In this document: in pieces, positions 51,601 to 63,557 of the stretch
Numbering within the stretch: position 1 is the stretch's first letter
Layout of the letters: every line of letters starts with the position of its first letter
Source of the DNA: Pneumocystis sp. 'macacae'
Taxonomy: Eukaryota; Ascomycota; Pneumocystomycetes; Pneumocystales; Pneumocystaceae
DNA length: 64,000 bases
NCBI GenBank assembly: GCA_018127085.1
Contig: CM030720.1
Location: 558,001-622,000 of the forward strand
Direction of reading: 5' to 3'
Notes under the pieces: model-generated
What the model was told of the DNA's origin: nothing
What the model saw: only the letters and a program-made list of their open reading frames with translations
The model's database searches: none
Made by a program: the position numbers and the translations under genes

Positions 51601-53413
51601 TCTCCGGAAACTATTAATGGTAAAGACGAAGATGACTCTGGTGATTGGGTAATGATTTAAAATGTTTATGAGTTTTTGTTTAACATAAAATTAGTGGTCC
51701 TTAGGATGCATTCTTTTTGAATTTCTTTACGGTTATCCGCCATTTCATGGAAATACACCTGAAGAAGTATTTGAAAATATCCTTTCTAGAAAAATAGATT
51801 GGCCAGAAACAGATGATATTATAGTTTCAAATGATGCAAAGGATTTAATGAATCGACTTATGTGTTTGGACCGGTCTCAAAGACTAGGATCTAAAGGTCC
51901 AGATGAAGTTAAGCGCCATCCTTTCTTTTCTACTATAAACTGGAATACATTACTTGAAGATGATACCTCTTTTGTTCCTGTACCTCTAGATCCGGAGAAT
52001 ACTGAATATTTTGATACTCGTGGTGCAGTGCTTGAGAAATTTGATGATGATGTAGAAATTTCTAATATTCAAATTGATAAAAGCATGCCTGATTCATTAG
52101 AAACAGCTTTTCAGTGTGATTCCAATATAAAAAATGAGTCAGTGTCTAAGAATTTATCTTCATATCCTCAAAATCCTATCTCGAATACTCAAAAACCAAA
52201 TGAAGCATCTAGAACCGATGATTTTGGCACATTTTTGTTTAAAAATTTAGAAGTTCTTGAAAAGGCGAATAAAGATGTTATTCAAAGATTACGTTCGGAA
52301 CATTCGCTACAAGCTCCACCTATTGCTTTGTATGTCGATACAGATTACCAAAAACATCGTCATAGATCAATTTCTACTATTATCCCTAAGGAATCTTCAT
52401 CAACATCGCCAGCATCATCAACTTCTATATTCTCTACATCTCCTAATTCTTTGATGACAAAAGTATCTCTTATTTCGTCATTTCCTGCTTCACCACTTAA
52501 TTCGTTTTCATCTTTTGCTAAAGCTAGGAAACGTTTTTCTGCAAATATACCAATTTTAATGCTAAGAGATGAACATCCGAAAATCCTTAAACATACTAGG
52601 AATTCTTCATCTTCAAATATTGATGACTCGTTGTTTAATAAAGTAATTTTAAAAAACAGCACTACACGTCGTCGAAGTACAATGCCTCCAAAAATGAGGC
52701 CGTTTATTGTGAAAGGTCAGTCTGACAATACTTTTTTTTCGGATCCGTGTAGTACTACTAAAGGCAGTCAAGTAAATGAATTTTGGTCTTCTTCATCTGA
52801 TAATGAGGAAATGAGAAACAGTACACTTTTGAGAATACAAAGAAGACGTCCACATTTTAAACGACTTTCTGTATCTTTTTTGAATAATACTTTTACTAAG
52901 CCGTTAGATGTATTAGGTAACACTTTTAAGAATATTTGTTTATTTAATACTGATATTCTGAAGTATGCGAAAATAATCCTGTATCTAAGAAACTTTTAGA
53001 AACAATTTTAGAAAAACTTGGTTGTCGCATTGTTAGCGTGTCGGATGGAACAGAGGCTATTAGTTATACTAATGGCGATGTAAAGTGTATGTATTCATAT
53101 TTATATTTCTATTTTCATCTAATTTCTCTAGTTGATGTAATTTTTACTGGTATAATTATGCCGAGATGTATTTTTTTATCTTTCATAAAATAAACATTAA
53201 TTTATTGTAGTATCTGGTATCGATTTAGCTAAAATGATTGTCGAAAGTGAAAGTATTAATAGCACTACGCCAATTATAGCAATGCCTTCATTGATGGATA
53301 ATATTTCAAGACCTAATTATTTTGTTTCGCAACTAGAAAAGCCTCTCACCTTAACATCTGTGAAAAATGAACTGGAAAGGATTTGCAACTGGAAATATCA
53401 AGAAAGCTCTTAA
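48660..53413 (+). CDS. RIM15: Rim15/Cek1-type protein kinase with PAS-like, zinc-binding and receiver domains
   Basis: Greatwall-related AGC kinase controlling quiescence downstream of nutrient signals. Order: PAS-like segment ([20 protein letters not shown]), C2HC motif [18 protein letters not shown], helical region, Ser/Pro-rich linker. The kinase domain follows: [31 protein letters not shown], the catalytic loop [10 protein letters not shown] across an intron, DFGLS. A long Ser-rich insert of about 150 residues sits between DFG and [13 protein letters not shown], typical of Greatwall/Rim15. The C-terminal receiver ([39 protein letters not shown]) lacks the phospho-acceptor Asp. About ten exons. 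Confidence 0.92.
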
Positions 53414-53597
53414 TTATTTTTATCAATTCTGATTCCTTTAAACATTTATAGATTCCTTTTAAATAATATATATGATTTTGCCTTTCCCCTTTTTTATATT
53501 AATTAACTTGTATTCTTTATATTCATTTATCTTATCTGTTCTTTTGCTTTTTTTATTTATCTTGCTTAAAATTTCCTTTCGATAGCCAATCTAACAA

Positions 53598-55507
53598 ATG
53601 ACTACTTTTAAGCTTCCTCTACTACGTAAACCCTTTGATCCATGGGGACCATTAGATACAATAGAAATTGATGAAGATATTCTTTATGCACCCTTCAGTA
53701 AGAGTGATAAATTGGGTAAAACTGCAGATTGGACATTAGATCCTTTAAGAGATGCTCGTGAACAACGACAACGACAATATGGACGATATAGAGGTAAAGC
53801 ACAGATATTATGTATTTTTACAAAAGTTCTTAATAAATATCTTCATTTTAGAACAATATCAGACATATGGGGCAGGAGTAGCATCTATTTTTGCATATCA
53901 ACATTCAGAAGATGAAAGTACATTTTCTATTGTAGACAACCGAACAGGAACAAAAACACGCCTTGGTAGCCGTTCAGGGTCTTTATTACGTGGTCGTGGA
54001 AGAGGAAGTTTACTACGGAGTCTAGGAAGAGGAAATCATTTTGGTAGGACAATTACAAGAGGATATTCAGATCCAGGAAGAAGTGTTCGTAATGGGTTTC
54101 AAACATCTAGAACAGCAAAACGGGTTGGATGGAAGGAGTACGATAAACCTCAACGACTTCGTGATGCCAGTGTGACAATTAGACATGACTGGCAATTATT
54201 AGAAGAAATTGAATTTAATCGATTATCAAAACTTAGTTATGAAATGGATGATGGTATAGATTTGGAAACATATGGGTTTTTACGTTATTATGATAAATCA
54301 TATGACAAGATTTCAACGAAAGCAGAGCGTTCTCTTCAGGTTATTGATGGTGTACATTATAATCCGACTACAACAGATGATCCGGTAATTCAAAAATTAG
54401 CTATGAATAATGAAGCACGTGTGTTTATTATTGATTCTATACTTAGCCTTCTTATGTGTTCTCTTCGTTCTGTTTACTCTTGGGATATTATTGTAATTCG
54501 TGAAAGTGATAAACTATTTTTTGATAAAAGAGAGGGCGGGCCGTTTGATTATGTAACAGTGAATGAAAATGCAGTAGAGCCTCCATTAGAGGCAATTGAG
54601 GGTCAAAAAGAGACGATAAATACTCCTGCACAGTTATCTTTAGAAGCAACTTATATTAATCAAAACTTTTCACAGCAAGCCTTAAAAGGGCCTGATTCTG
54701 AAAAATATCTATTTTCTAATCCTAATCCGTTTTATAATCCTGAAGAAGAAACTGAAGTTCTTGCACCTCGTGGATATAAATATAGAAAGTTTGATTTAGG
54801 TATTTCTAGAGATGGACCTGTTACTCTTATTTGTCGTACTGAGATTGATGCAATTGTAAAAAATCATTCTGGAGAGGATTTTTTTTGTTCAATTAAAGCA
54901 CTTAATGAATTTGATCCTCGAGCTCAGGGTGCAGGAGGTTCACTAGATTGGAGATCAAAGCTTGATACTCAACGAGGAGCAGTTGTTGCAACTGAAATGA
55001 AAAATAATAGCTGCAAACTTGCTAGATGGGCAATACAGTGTATTCTTTCAGGTTCTCAGCTAATGAAGCTTGGGTTTAATTTTTATAAGAAATATCATTA
55101 TATATTAATATTTTTAGATATGTAAGTCGAGTTAATCCACGAGATGTACAACGTCATGTTATTTTAGGTGTAGCTGGATATAAACCTAAAGAGTTTATTT
55201 TACAGATGAATTTAAGTCTTTCAAACGCATGGGGAGTTGTACGTACAATTATTGATTTATGTTTGAGTATGCCTGAAGGAAAATACGTTCTTGTTAAGGT
55301 AAAGCAGTTTGTTTTTTATTTTTTTTATTTATTTTCAAAAGGACCCAAATAAAAGCATTATACGTTTATATAGTAACTTTTACAATATATACATATATAT
55401 ACATATAACTAACATATTTAATAGAAGTTCCATCTTCAACATTTGAAGAAACTAATGATCCTAATTTAGACGACCCACTTGTTTTTACTGATATAAATGA
55501 TGAATGA
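53598..55507 (+). CDS. Translation initiation factor eIF3 subunit D
   Basis: eIF3d (fission-yeast Moe1), a cap-binding eIF3 subunit. The start [20 protein letters not shown] matches LPxxxxNxxGWGP in position. Then come [20 protein letters not shown], an RGRG-rich patch ([20 protein letters not shown]), [20 protein letters not shown] and [20 protein letters not shown]. The cap-binding fold continues [60 protein letters not shown] and [20 protein letters not shown]. The acidic tail [13 protein letters not shown] follows two short exons. Five or so exons, about 560 residues, complete. Confidence 0.94.
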
Positions 55508-55677
55508 AGTTTTTAAATAGTTTTTCTTTTTAATAAATTATGTATTTTAGTTTTTATAAAAATGTTATACATTTTCTATTATATTTTTTGTCATCGTTTT
55601 ATTAACCGTTTATTTTTTTAAACATTTTTATCATTAATAAATTTATTTTTAAAAAAAATTAAAAATATACATAAATA

Positions 55678-57857
55678 ATGTCTTCTTTAGACTATTACCG
55701 TCCTTCTTATGATCATTTGGATGATCGTAAAAGACGTTTAACAGACAGAGATGAATACGGTAGTTTAATTGCCTATTTTTATTTAAAACTAATATTTAAT
55801 AGATGATAGAAATCTACGGTCTAAATATGTTTATAGGGATTCTAACAGACGCCATAACAATGATCGTGTTCGTAGTAAGGATTCTGATGAATATATATAC
55901 CGATATGATTTTTCACGAGATCATTGTAAGTTTTATTTCAGTCAAAGAATTATTAAGTGTTTTATTAGCATCTTATAAAAGGTTTTAGAAATATTGGATC
56001 TATACAGTATATATTTATTGAAAATTAGAGCGGATCCATATACACTAAATTATTTAGTTTCATTTTCTGCTTTTAACGAATGGTATAAATCAACAAATAC
56101 ATCTACCGATATTATAGAAGATGAGATGTTTCAAAAATATGAAATATATAAAAAGGATCTCTATGCAAGACTTGCTAAGCCTTTTGTTTATGAACATATG
56201 GACTCACCATGGTTTAAAGAAAAATATTTGCCTGAATCTCGACAATTTATATATGAAAAAATTGTTGAAATCAAGAAATCAGCTCGAAATACCTTTATAA
56301 ACATGCTAAATAGTGGAAAGCTCAATGAATTTACTATAGATAGTAATGAATCTGAATTAGATCATGAGCCAATATTAATAGAAAATATGATTCATATTTT
56401 TGAAGAAAGTTTTGATGATAATTTAAAAACGTATAATAATGTTCTTTTAATTAAAAATATCACACCAAATGTTAGTTATACGGATCTTACTATGGTAAAC
56501 TTTGTTTTTTTTTTTAGATTGTTAAAGTTAATTTTAAAAGCTATTATCTGAATATCCTATTGTAAAAAATATTATATTATCAAATCCTAATCCTTTTCGT
56601 AATTTTTTGAGAGAGGCTTATGTTGAATTAAGTGATACAAATGGTGTTGAAAACTTAATTCAGGCTATCCAGAGTCAGAAACCTAACGAAAAGGCTGGTC
56701 CAATTACTGTTGTATTTTACAGTTCATCATCTTGTCCAAGAAAAATATTATTGCCCCCTCTTATGAATACACCAAAAAACCTTTCTGAGGATTTAGAGTT
56801 TGCTATTCAGGCAGTTAAGAAATTAGATAAAAAGATAGACGAAAATTTAGATTTTACTGACGAAATTAAAGATTATATGGCTTCTGTTTTTTTAAATTCA
56901 TCAGAAAATTTAAATGATAATCTTTATATGGTAATTTCGATATATTTAATAACTTTCTAATATATTTTATAGACAAAAAAAACTTTAGATTTTTTAGTAG
57001 AATATTTGCGTAATGTTCATTTCTTTCATTTTTATACTGTTAATGAATATGATTCGATTTATGAACTTAAAAAGCAGTTTCCAGGACAGTTTGTTAGATT
57101 ATCTAATCGCCAAAATGATCCTCAGTTTTCTTTTAAACAAGGTAACAGATTTTTAAATTGTATTGTTAATAATTTTTTAGAGTTATGGAGAACAAAATTT
57201 GTTGAAAAAATAAAATTTTTTTTGGAGCCAGATAAAGTAGATCTTGTAAAACTTGGAGCTAAACCTTTTGATGAAGCAGTGGAGTTTAAAATCGAATCAC
57301 ACATTAGACAAGAAGATGAAAAGAGATTTCGTTGTTCGGTTAATGATTGTAAAAAACTTTTTAAAGGTCCTGAATTTGTTAAAAAACATATTGAAAAACG
57401 ACATTCAGAATGGTTAAATGAAGCAAAAAAAGAAGTTAGTTTAGAATTCATTATGCATATAATCTAACATTGTTAGTTTACCCTTTTAAATAATTATGTT
57501 TTAGATGTATCTCGTGTGCTCCCTGTTGAAGCATATCCATATTTTTACCCAAATTTCCAAAAACATTCTTATGATAAGAATGTTTCGCATGTTATATCTA
57601 AAAATAACTTAGAATTTTTTGAAAAATCATCATCACAGTTACTCGCTCCTGGATCTTCATATTCTCAGTCTTTTTCATCTGAAAAAATAAATATGAATTA
57701 TGATCAAGATATAAATAATAAAAGATCTTTGTCAGGAAAAGGTCAGTATAATAAATCTAAAACTTTTAGCGAATACAAAGGAAGGGGAGATATATTATCA
57801 AAAAACTATAGAGACCTTGATAGTGTTGTAGACGAAACACCTGATTTAAATTATTAG
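55678..57857 (+). CDS. ARS2/Serrate zinc-finger protein (Pir2-like)
   Basis: Cap-binding-complex partner directing nuclear RNA fates; fission-yeast Pir2 is the likely counterpart. The N-terminus is Arg/Asp/Tyr-rich (MSSLDYYRPSYDHLDDRKRR) over several short exons. The conserved core begins FSAFNEWYKSTN and continues AKPFVYEHMDSPWFKEKYLP and KNIILSNPNPFRNFLREAYV (RRM-like segment). Next come TKKTLDFLVEYLRNVHFFHF, YTVNEYDSIYEL and the C2H2 finger RFRCSVNDCKKLFKGPEFVK followed by KHIEKRH. Then LPVEAYPYFYPNF, a polar tail and the end ETPDLNY. The domain order matches ARS2. Confidence 0.9.
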
Positions 57858-58091
57858 ATACTAAATTTTTCTGTTATATAGCAAAATATTTATTCAGATT
57901 TTAATCATCATGCATACTAATAAATTTTGTTTATAAAAAATATATTAAAAAGCAAATTTAATTAGTACTATAGAACAATAGGAAATATTTGTAATTTTAT
58001 TAATTAATTATTGTAAATACCTTATAGAACTTAATACAATTGCTATAGCAAAAAATATTTCCAATATTTGAATTATATTCACAATACTATT

Positions 58092-59513
58092 TTATTCTTC
58101 ACCAAAGGACCATTTTGCATTAATATCCCGTTCTAATCTAGTAATAGTATCAGTTTTTTTAATATTTGTGCTCTGCTTTTGAATCTCTTCCGATGATAGA
58201 TAATCAAATATAGAACAATGTATTTGGGTATATTTTTTATCTTGTACTATATTAGTAGATATTTTTTGAACTGGACTATCATCAGAAAATGAAAAATGAG
58301 TTTGTTCTGCATGAAAAAATCTATTATTTGGTAAAATAGGGATTTTTCGACCAAATTCTGCATCTTCTAATGTTTGATTAGAAATATTTTGTATAGGTTT
58401 GTGAATAGGTGTTTGTTCATTTTCATTCCAATTATTTACCATACAGCGTAAAGTTGTACCCTTTTTTGCCTTAGCTAATATAGCTCTTCTCTCTTCTTCA
58501 AGTTCTTTTTCAGTTGGTGTACTGAATTCAAAGTGTGTATATTTTGGATCTTTTTTTGGAATAACCTCGCATTTTTGTTGAAAGTTTGATTCGCTTAACA
58601 TAATGTCTTCAACTTTGGACACAATAGTATTATTTTTTTGATCATTTTTGTAAAGTTTGACAGATGTAGGCGTATCTTTCGTAACAAAAAGATCTTCATA
58701 AGGACGCAGAGAAGGTTTAGCTGATGAACGAGGTTGAACAGGGACCTGATGAAACTCCCTTGGAGGTTCTTCATGAGGTTCAAAAATTGATAATCTTTTC
58801 GACGGATTTTGCTGAAACGATAAATTAATTTTTTGGTGAAATAAAAATAAAATACCTGATTTTTTTTAGAAGGCAAACTATTATTATTTTCTATAAAAGA
58901 TAAGTTTAAAAGACACCCAATTATAATACTTGTACCTTTGTTCCTCATATAATAACATTGCTCTTTCCCCGTTTTAATAGGCCAAGTTTGTCTATGACTA
59001 ATTATTTCAAGTTCTTTAAGAACTATTGATTGATCCCAAAAAACACGAATATGTGATATCTTTTCATCCTCATCGATTTCCATAATATATATCTGGGATA
59101 TGTCAGATTCAAGTTGTTATTATGAAATTAGTAAATACAAGTGGAAGATGAATTTTGCGATCAATGTAAAAATTGTCATCAAGTCCAGGAACAAGCCATG
59201 CTGGACCGTTAATAAATTGTATTTCTGAAAACACTTCAGAAATTAAACCCCTTTCTGCAATATGTAAATTAATTATTTCTTCTTTTGATTTAATTTGATT
59301 TTGATATTCGGTAAGCTGTAATAACACATTTTTACTCCCAAAAAAACTTATACACGTTGTTACATATGTTAAAATACATTTATTTGAAAATATTGATTCT
59401 GTAGGATGTCTAAAGAATGCTTCATATACTTTTAAAATGGATTCTTTTTTTAATTGTTCCATAGGGTTTTGTTGATATTTACGTTTCGTAGATCGATATT
59501 TTAGATAAATCAA
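58092..59513 (-). CDS. NTF2-like fold protein of unknown function with disordered tail
   Basis: Likely start MEQLKKESILKVYEAFFRHP at 59462; the frame also opens at 59513. The first part looks like the NTF2-like family: LLQLTEYQNQIKSKEEIINL, GPAWLVPGLDDNFYIDRKIH, then after an intron YIMEIDEDEKISHIRVFWDQ and WPIKTGKEQ. The second half is disordered with repeated short motifs of the form FEP..EEPPREFHQ, RPYEDLFVT and KYTHFEFSTPTE, which resemble docking motifs in fungal homologues. The end is DINAKWSFGEE. About four exons. I cannot name its role; nuclear or cytosolic location is unclear. Confidence 0.75.
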
Positions 59514-60327
59514 GTATCGTTATTACAGAAAAAATAGGTATTTTTATTTTTAATGTTCTTTAATATAATATAATATATATAAATCTCTAGTTATTTTTTT
59601 TACTTTTTTATTATGGAATAAGATATTTTTGTATTTTTAAAAATATTTTTAGTTGCAGTTTTTTTAAATTTGTTTTAGGAATTTATTAAATGATATAAAT
59701 ATTTAATTTAAAATTGATAACAAAAATTAAAACTTTTAAGAACTAAAGGGTATTATTTCTGTGGAATTACTTTAAATAATACATTTTAATTTTTTTTAAT
59801 TTTATAAATAAAACAAAAATAAATCTAACTATATTAATTTAGAAATAATAAGGATTATCAATTCAGTAACTAAGGGTTTAATACTTTAATTATTTTAAAA
59901 TATGTATACTATGGATTTTATTTTTCTGTATAAAATTATAATATATATGAAAAAATAAAACATCATAGTACTATTTTTATTATTTGATATCAAATATATG
60001 TAAGGCACTTAAAGCTTATATAATTATTAAAATAGAAAATACACTTATGTTAATTTTAAATAAAATGTTCGTATTAATATATTTGACACAAACATATTTT
60101 AAGATGTGAATAAATAAGTATTCCATAGATGTTTTGAAAAATAATGAATAAGGAATTATCTTTAAAAATATACTATACACTTTAAGTCTTATAAAAGTTC
60201 TTAGAACTAACTTTTAATCAGAAATTAAGATTCTAAGATAAATGATATATAGTAATAATAATATCAATAACTGAATCGTAATTACATGAATGTTTTATTT
60301 ACTATTAATAAAATTATTACTTCGTGA
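59514..60327. other. AT-rich intergenic DNA
   Basis: About 0.8 kb with no supported gene. Confidence 0.65.
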
Positions 60328-60772
60328 TTATCGTTCATTTTTTTGACTTTGGATTTGAGCTTCTATAAAAAAATTAGTTAGAAAATATAACTAAGTATTA
60401 TTTATATACCTCTACGAGTTGCATCCTCAAGAAGAGATGTGTCAACATTTTCAGAAGGTAAGTGAACATATCTAACAACACTTCCTCTAATAAACATATT
60501 TTTTACAGGACTCTATTATTTGTTAATTGTTAGAAATAAATTTAAAATAATGAAATTTGCCAAATGTGGATATTTTAACTCTTCTAAAACTTGACAATCA
60601 TCAATGCGTAGATTTAAGAATTGATCACAAGATTTTAGAATACCTTTGATAGATAAATCATTTTTTAATTCAACAACTACTTGTGTATCAATCTATAAAT
60701 AAAAATGAGCTTTGAATATTGTATATTTTTAAGAGTTTATACGAGTGTTTTAAAAAATGAGTAAAAAAGCAT
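60328..60772 (-). CDS. LSM2: U6 snRNA-associated Sm-like protein Lsm2
   Basis: Subunit of the Lsm1-7 and Lsm2-8 rings. It starts at 60772: MLFYSFFKTL, spliced through a 46-base intron to IDTQVVVELKNDLSIKGILK. Then come SCDQFLNLRIDDCQVLEE and, after another intron, SPVKNMFIRGSVVRYVHLPS, the Sm1 and Sm2 motifs. The end is DTSLLEDATRREAQIQSQKN. Four exons, about 95 residues, normal size. Confidence 0.93.
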
Positions 60773-61369
60773 CCTCAAAAGTTAATCTTTTCTATTTTTT
60801 TATAAAAAGAAAGGTTTGTGTCTAACGATTTACTAAAAAAAGAATAACTCAATTATAAATAATTTTTAGGCTTAAAACGATATTTTTTAATAAGTTTTAT
60901 TTAAAATATTTATTAAAATATTTATTAAAATATTTAAAAATGTTTTTTACAAGTATTTTTATTTGTTGATCTTAAACTAATTACTTTGTAAAAAAGTCTA
61001 TAATGCAATATTAATAGAATATAATGTTTTTGAATATAATATTTTAGTTTTTGTTTTCCTACTGGACAATTTGCAAGTGTTTATAAAAACATCAAAAATC
61101 ATATGATTTATTTTCTTATTAAATATAGTGTATTCGCATTTATCACTCCTATAAAAAATATGAAAGTACAAGCGTTAAATAAAAAAATAATAGAATTTTT
61201 GGTCTACTTTTTTATACTAGAATTGCAAAATATACTTTATAATTATAAATATTAATTGAGTACTTATGTTTAAAAATGCTTAAAAATTTTAAAACATGAT
61301 ATTTAATCATAATTCATCTAAAAACAATAAAATATTAGTTTTTTGAAATATAGAAAATTTAAATACTAT
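60773..61369. other. AT-rich intergenic DNA
   Basis: About 0.6 kb, no recognisable feature. Confidence 0.65.
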
Positions 61370-61759
61370 TTATAAAAATATCTTCTCTGTAAGTACTTCT
61401 TTTAATTGACCGAGTTCGTTCGCGTTTTCTATATCATCAATATTCTAAAAGATAAATTAACATCCTAAAATTATAAAATAAAAAGCTCATTACGCCAATA
61501 ATTTTTCCTTGCTTCACAACTGCTGGAAGAGATTTTCCCTGGCTACATCGATACCAAAGCTCTTTTGCTTTTGGATTTGTTGCTAAATCAACTATTTCAA
61601 AGGGAAGCTGTGTCGTCTCCAAAAGAAATTGAAGACGCGATGTATTGCTTTGAATCTATTCAGTGTTATATAATACAAAGTAATTGCAAAAAATACAAAT
61701 AATGATGTTGATGAAAATGATGTATATAGTTGCAATTTCGTTTTTTCTGGATTATCCAT
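61370..61759 (-). CDS. SH3BGR/glutaredoxin-like thioredoxin-fold protein
   Basis: About 85 residues in three exons. MDNPEKTKLQLYTSFSSTSL (start 61759) joins IQSNTSRLQFLLETTQLPFE, then IVDLATNPKAKELWYRCSQG, SLPAVVKQGKIIG and, after the last intron, NIDDIENANELGQLKEVLTE. The pattern (strand, helix, strand IVDLA, LPAVV cis-Pro-like strand, helix) is the SH3BGR/glutaredoxin fold without a CxxC redox site, so a redox enzyme role is unlikely. An upstream 28-residue frame (MTKDNINRKELF..) ends just before this start and might be a further 5' exon or a uORF. Confidence 0.72.
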
Positions 61760-61924
61760 TATTTTTTCAATTTTTCTTTATTTTCCTCTAAACTAATTAA
61801 TATATTTTTAAATAATTCTTTTCTATTTATATTGTCTTTAGTCATCCTGTTTTTTATTAATAAATATATTTAATAATCATTTTTATGAAATACTATTTAT
61901 ATTTTTTTTTAAGAGTCGGTCTCC

Positions 61925-61997
61925 AGCGACGTGGGGAAACGGCTAACCCGTTGGGCTCATAACCCAAAGATAGTACGATCGACACGTACCGTCGCTA
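61925..61997 (+). tRNA. Initiator tRNA-Met (CAT)
   Basis: 73 bases. Acceptor stem AGCGACG/CGTCGCT with discriminator A, D-stem GGG/CCC, anticodon arm TTGGG-CTCATAA-CCCAA, variable AGATA, T arm GTACG-ATCGACA-CGTAC. All stems pair perfectly. The first base pair A1:U72 and a T loop beginning A54 with A60 (AUCGACA instead of TTCRANY) mark a eukaryotic initiator. No intron. The window shows no upstream tRNA, unlike the tRNA-Ser/initiator pairs of fission yeast. Confidence 0.95.
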
Positions 61998-62190
61998 GGT
62001 TCGAGGCGGGGTTTATACTCTTAGTCTCTATGAACTAAGAAGTGTTACTACCCAGAAGTGTTAATATTAATATCAGCTTGTAAGATGGATATTAAGCGGA
62101 TTAATAATATAAAATGATGAATTACTTCGAGTCAAATTTAGTCATCGGTAAGCTGATAAGATAAGAGGGCTTTTGTTAGGCTTTTTATTA
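61998..62190 (+). ncRNA. Structured stretch downstream of the initiator tRNA, possible co-transcript
   Basis: No run of four or more T follows the tRNA until TTTT near 62175 and TTTTT near 62183. Before that lie hairpins CTTAGT..ACTAAG (62020-62039) and TTAATATC..GATATTAA (62067-62095), GATGA..TCATC (62116-62145) and a direct repeat of AGAAGTGTTA (62038-62047 and 62054-62063). Pol III could read through, giving a tRNA-linked RNA. Identity unknown; this is inference. Confidence 0.3.
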
Positions 62191-62376
62191 GATATAAAAA
62201 TAAATAGAAAATTAGTTAAAAATAAAAATGCAGAAATATCAATTGAGTTTGAATATATGAACTAATTTTAAAAATATGGATTGATTTCAATCATATGTTA
62301 CCTAAAAGAACATGATTTAAAAAATTAAATATTCAAAAATTTAATCACTTAAAGTTTTTTAAAAAAATGCTAGCCT

Positions 62377-63557
62377 TTAAGGAGCAGGAAGAGGTAAAGG
62401 CGAGGGAGAAGTGCAAGGCGATGAAGAAGAAGATGTGACGGGAGGTAATGATGGTGAAGATGGTGACGAAGAAGGCTGGTATGTATGAACTATTTGACGA
62501 AATGTTTGAATGATGGTGCCAGGATGGGATGCCTATAGAAAAGAAATAAACAAAACAAAAAAATAAAAAGAATCAAACTTGAAAAATGCTAGTACCAGCG
62601 ACAATGACATTAGCACCTATATTTTTTAAAAAACTAGAGAATAAATAATAATAGACTAAAAGTTTACCGGCTTCCGCAGCAAGAGCAATTGTATTTTCAG
62701 TAAGACCACCATCAACTTCAAGGTTGAGATCAGGATATTGATGCCGAAGAGTACGTATTTTAGAGATACAAGATGGTATAAACTATTAGAAGCTTGTTAT
62801 AATAAAACCGAATGAATGAAAATGTTTACTAATTGTCCACCAAAGCCTGGTTCTACTAAAGAATAATTAGACAGAGAAAATAATTTTTTCTAGAAAAAAA
62901 CCTGTCATTATTAATACCATGTCTAAACGATCTATAAAAGGAAACAAAACAGAGACTGGTGTTTGAGGTTTAATAGCAATGCCTGCCTTCATTCCTGTTT
63001 TATGTATAGTATCTATAAGTGTTGATGGATCATCTAAGGGCATTATTATGTTATCCTTTATATGAAAATATTAGAACCTGTTGCTTCATAGTGAAAACAA
63101 TATATGTCTCCTCCTGCTTCTGCAAAATTATAAACCCATTGCTCTGGTTTTGATACCTAGTACGTAGTTTAATTGGATTTCAACAGAAACCTTATGTACC
63201 ATCATATGACAATCAAAAACAATGTCATGTTTAGGAATAGCTTTACGTAAGCATTTAACTACGGGTGCTCCAATAGTAATATTTGGAACAAAATGACCAT
63301 CCATAATATCAAGATGCAGCCAGTCTGCATCTAAAATTTTTAAGTAGTAACTTAAATGATAAATGATTGAGTTTTACTGTTTTTTATCATCTATGTAAAT
63401 TATGAATAATGTTTAGAATTGGAAAAATAATACTTACTCTGACTCCTTCTTCTGCTAAACGCGAAAAGTCTCCTAGTTAAACAGGTAATAAACAAAATTG
63501 TAAATTAATAATATAATTACCCGCTAAAATACTAGGAGCAATAATTGCTCTGGGCAT
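62377..63557 (-). CDS. RPE1: Ribulose-5-phosphate 3-epimerase
   Basis: TIM-barrel enzyme of the pentose phosphate pathway interconverting ribulose-5-P and xylulose-5-P. It starts at 63557: [20 protein letters not shown], with many short exons. [20 protein letters not shown] has the metal-ligand HxDxMDG, then [20 protein letters not shown] with [53 protein letters not shown] and [12 protein letters not shown]. All catalytic His/Asp positions are present. Beyond the usual end (QIVHTYQ) there is an extra tail of about 30 residues made almost only of Ser and Pro, to the stop at 62377. Confidence 0.93.

Noticed and set aside
61943..61949. CTAACCC as a telomerase RNA template
   Set aside because: It lies in the D arm of the initiator tRNA and is fully explained by that fold.
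62114..62156. Box C/D snoRNA (ATGATGA and CTGA) after the tRNA
   Set aside because: No terminal stem pairs the flanks, and the interval is too short; kept only as part of the structured stretch.
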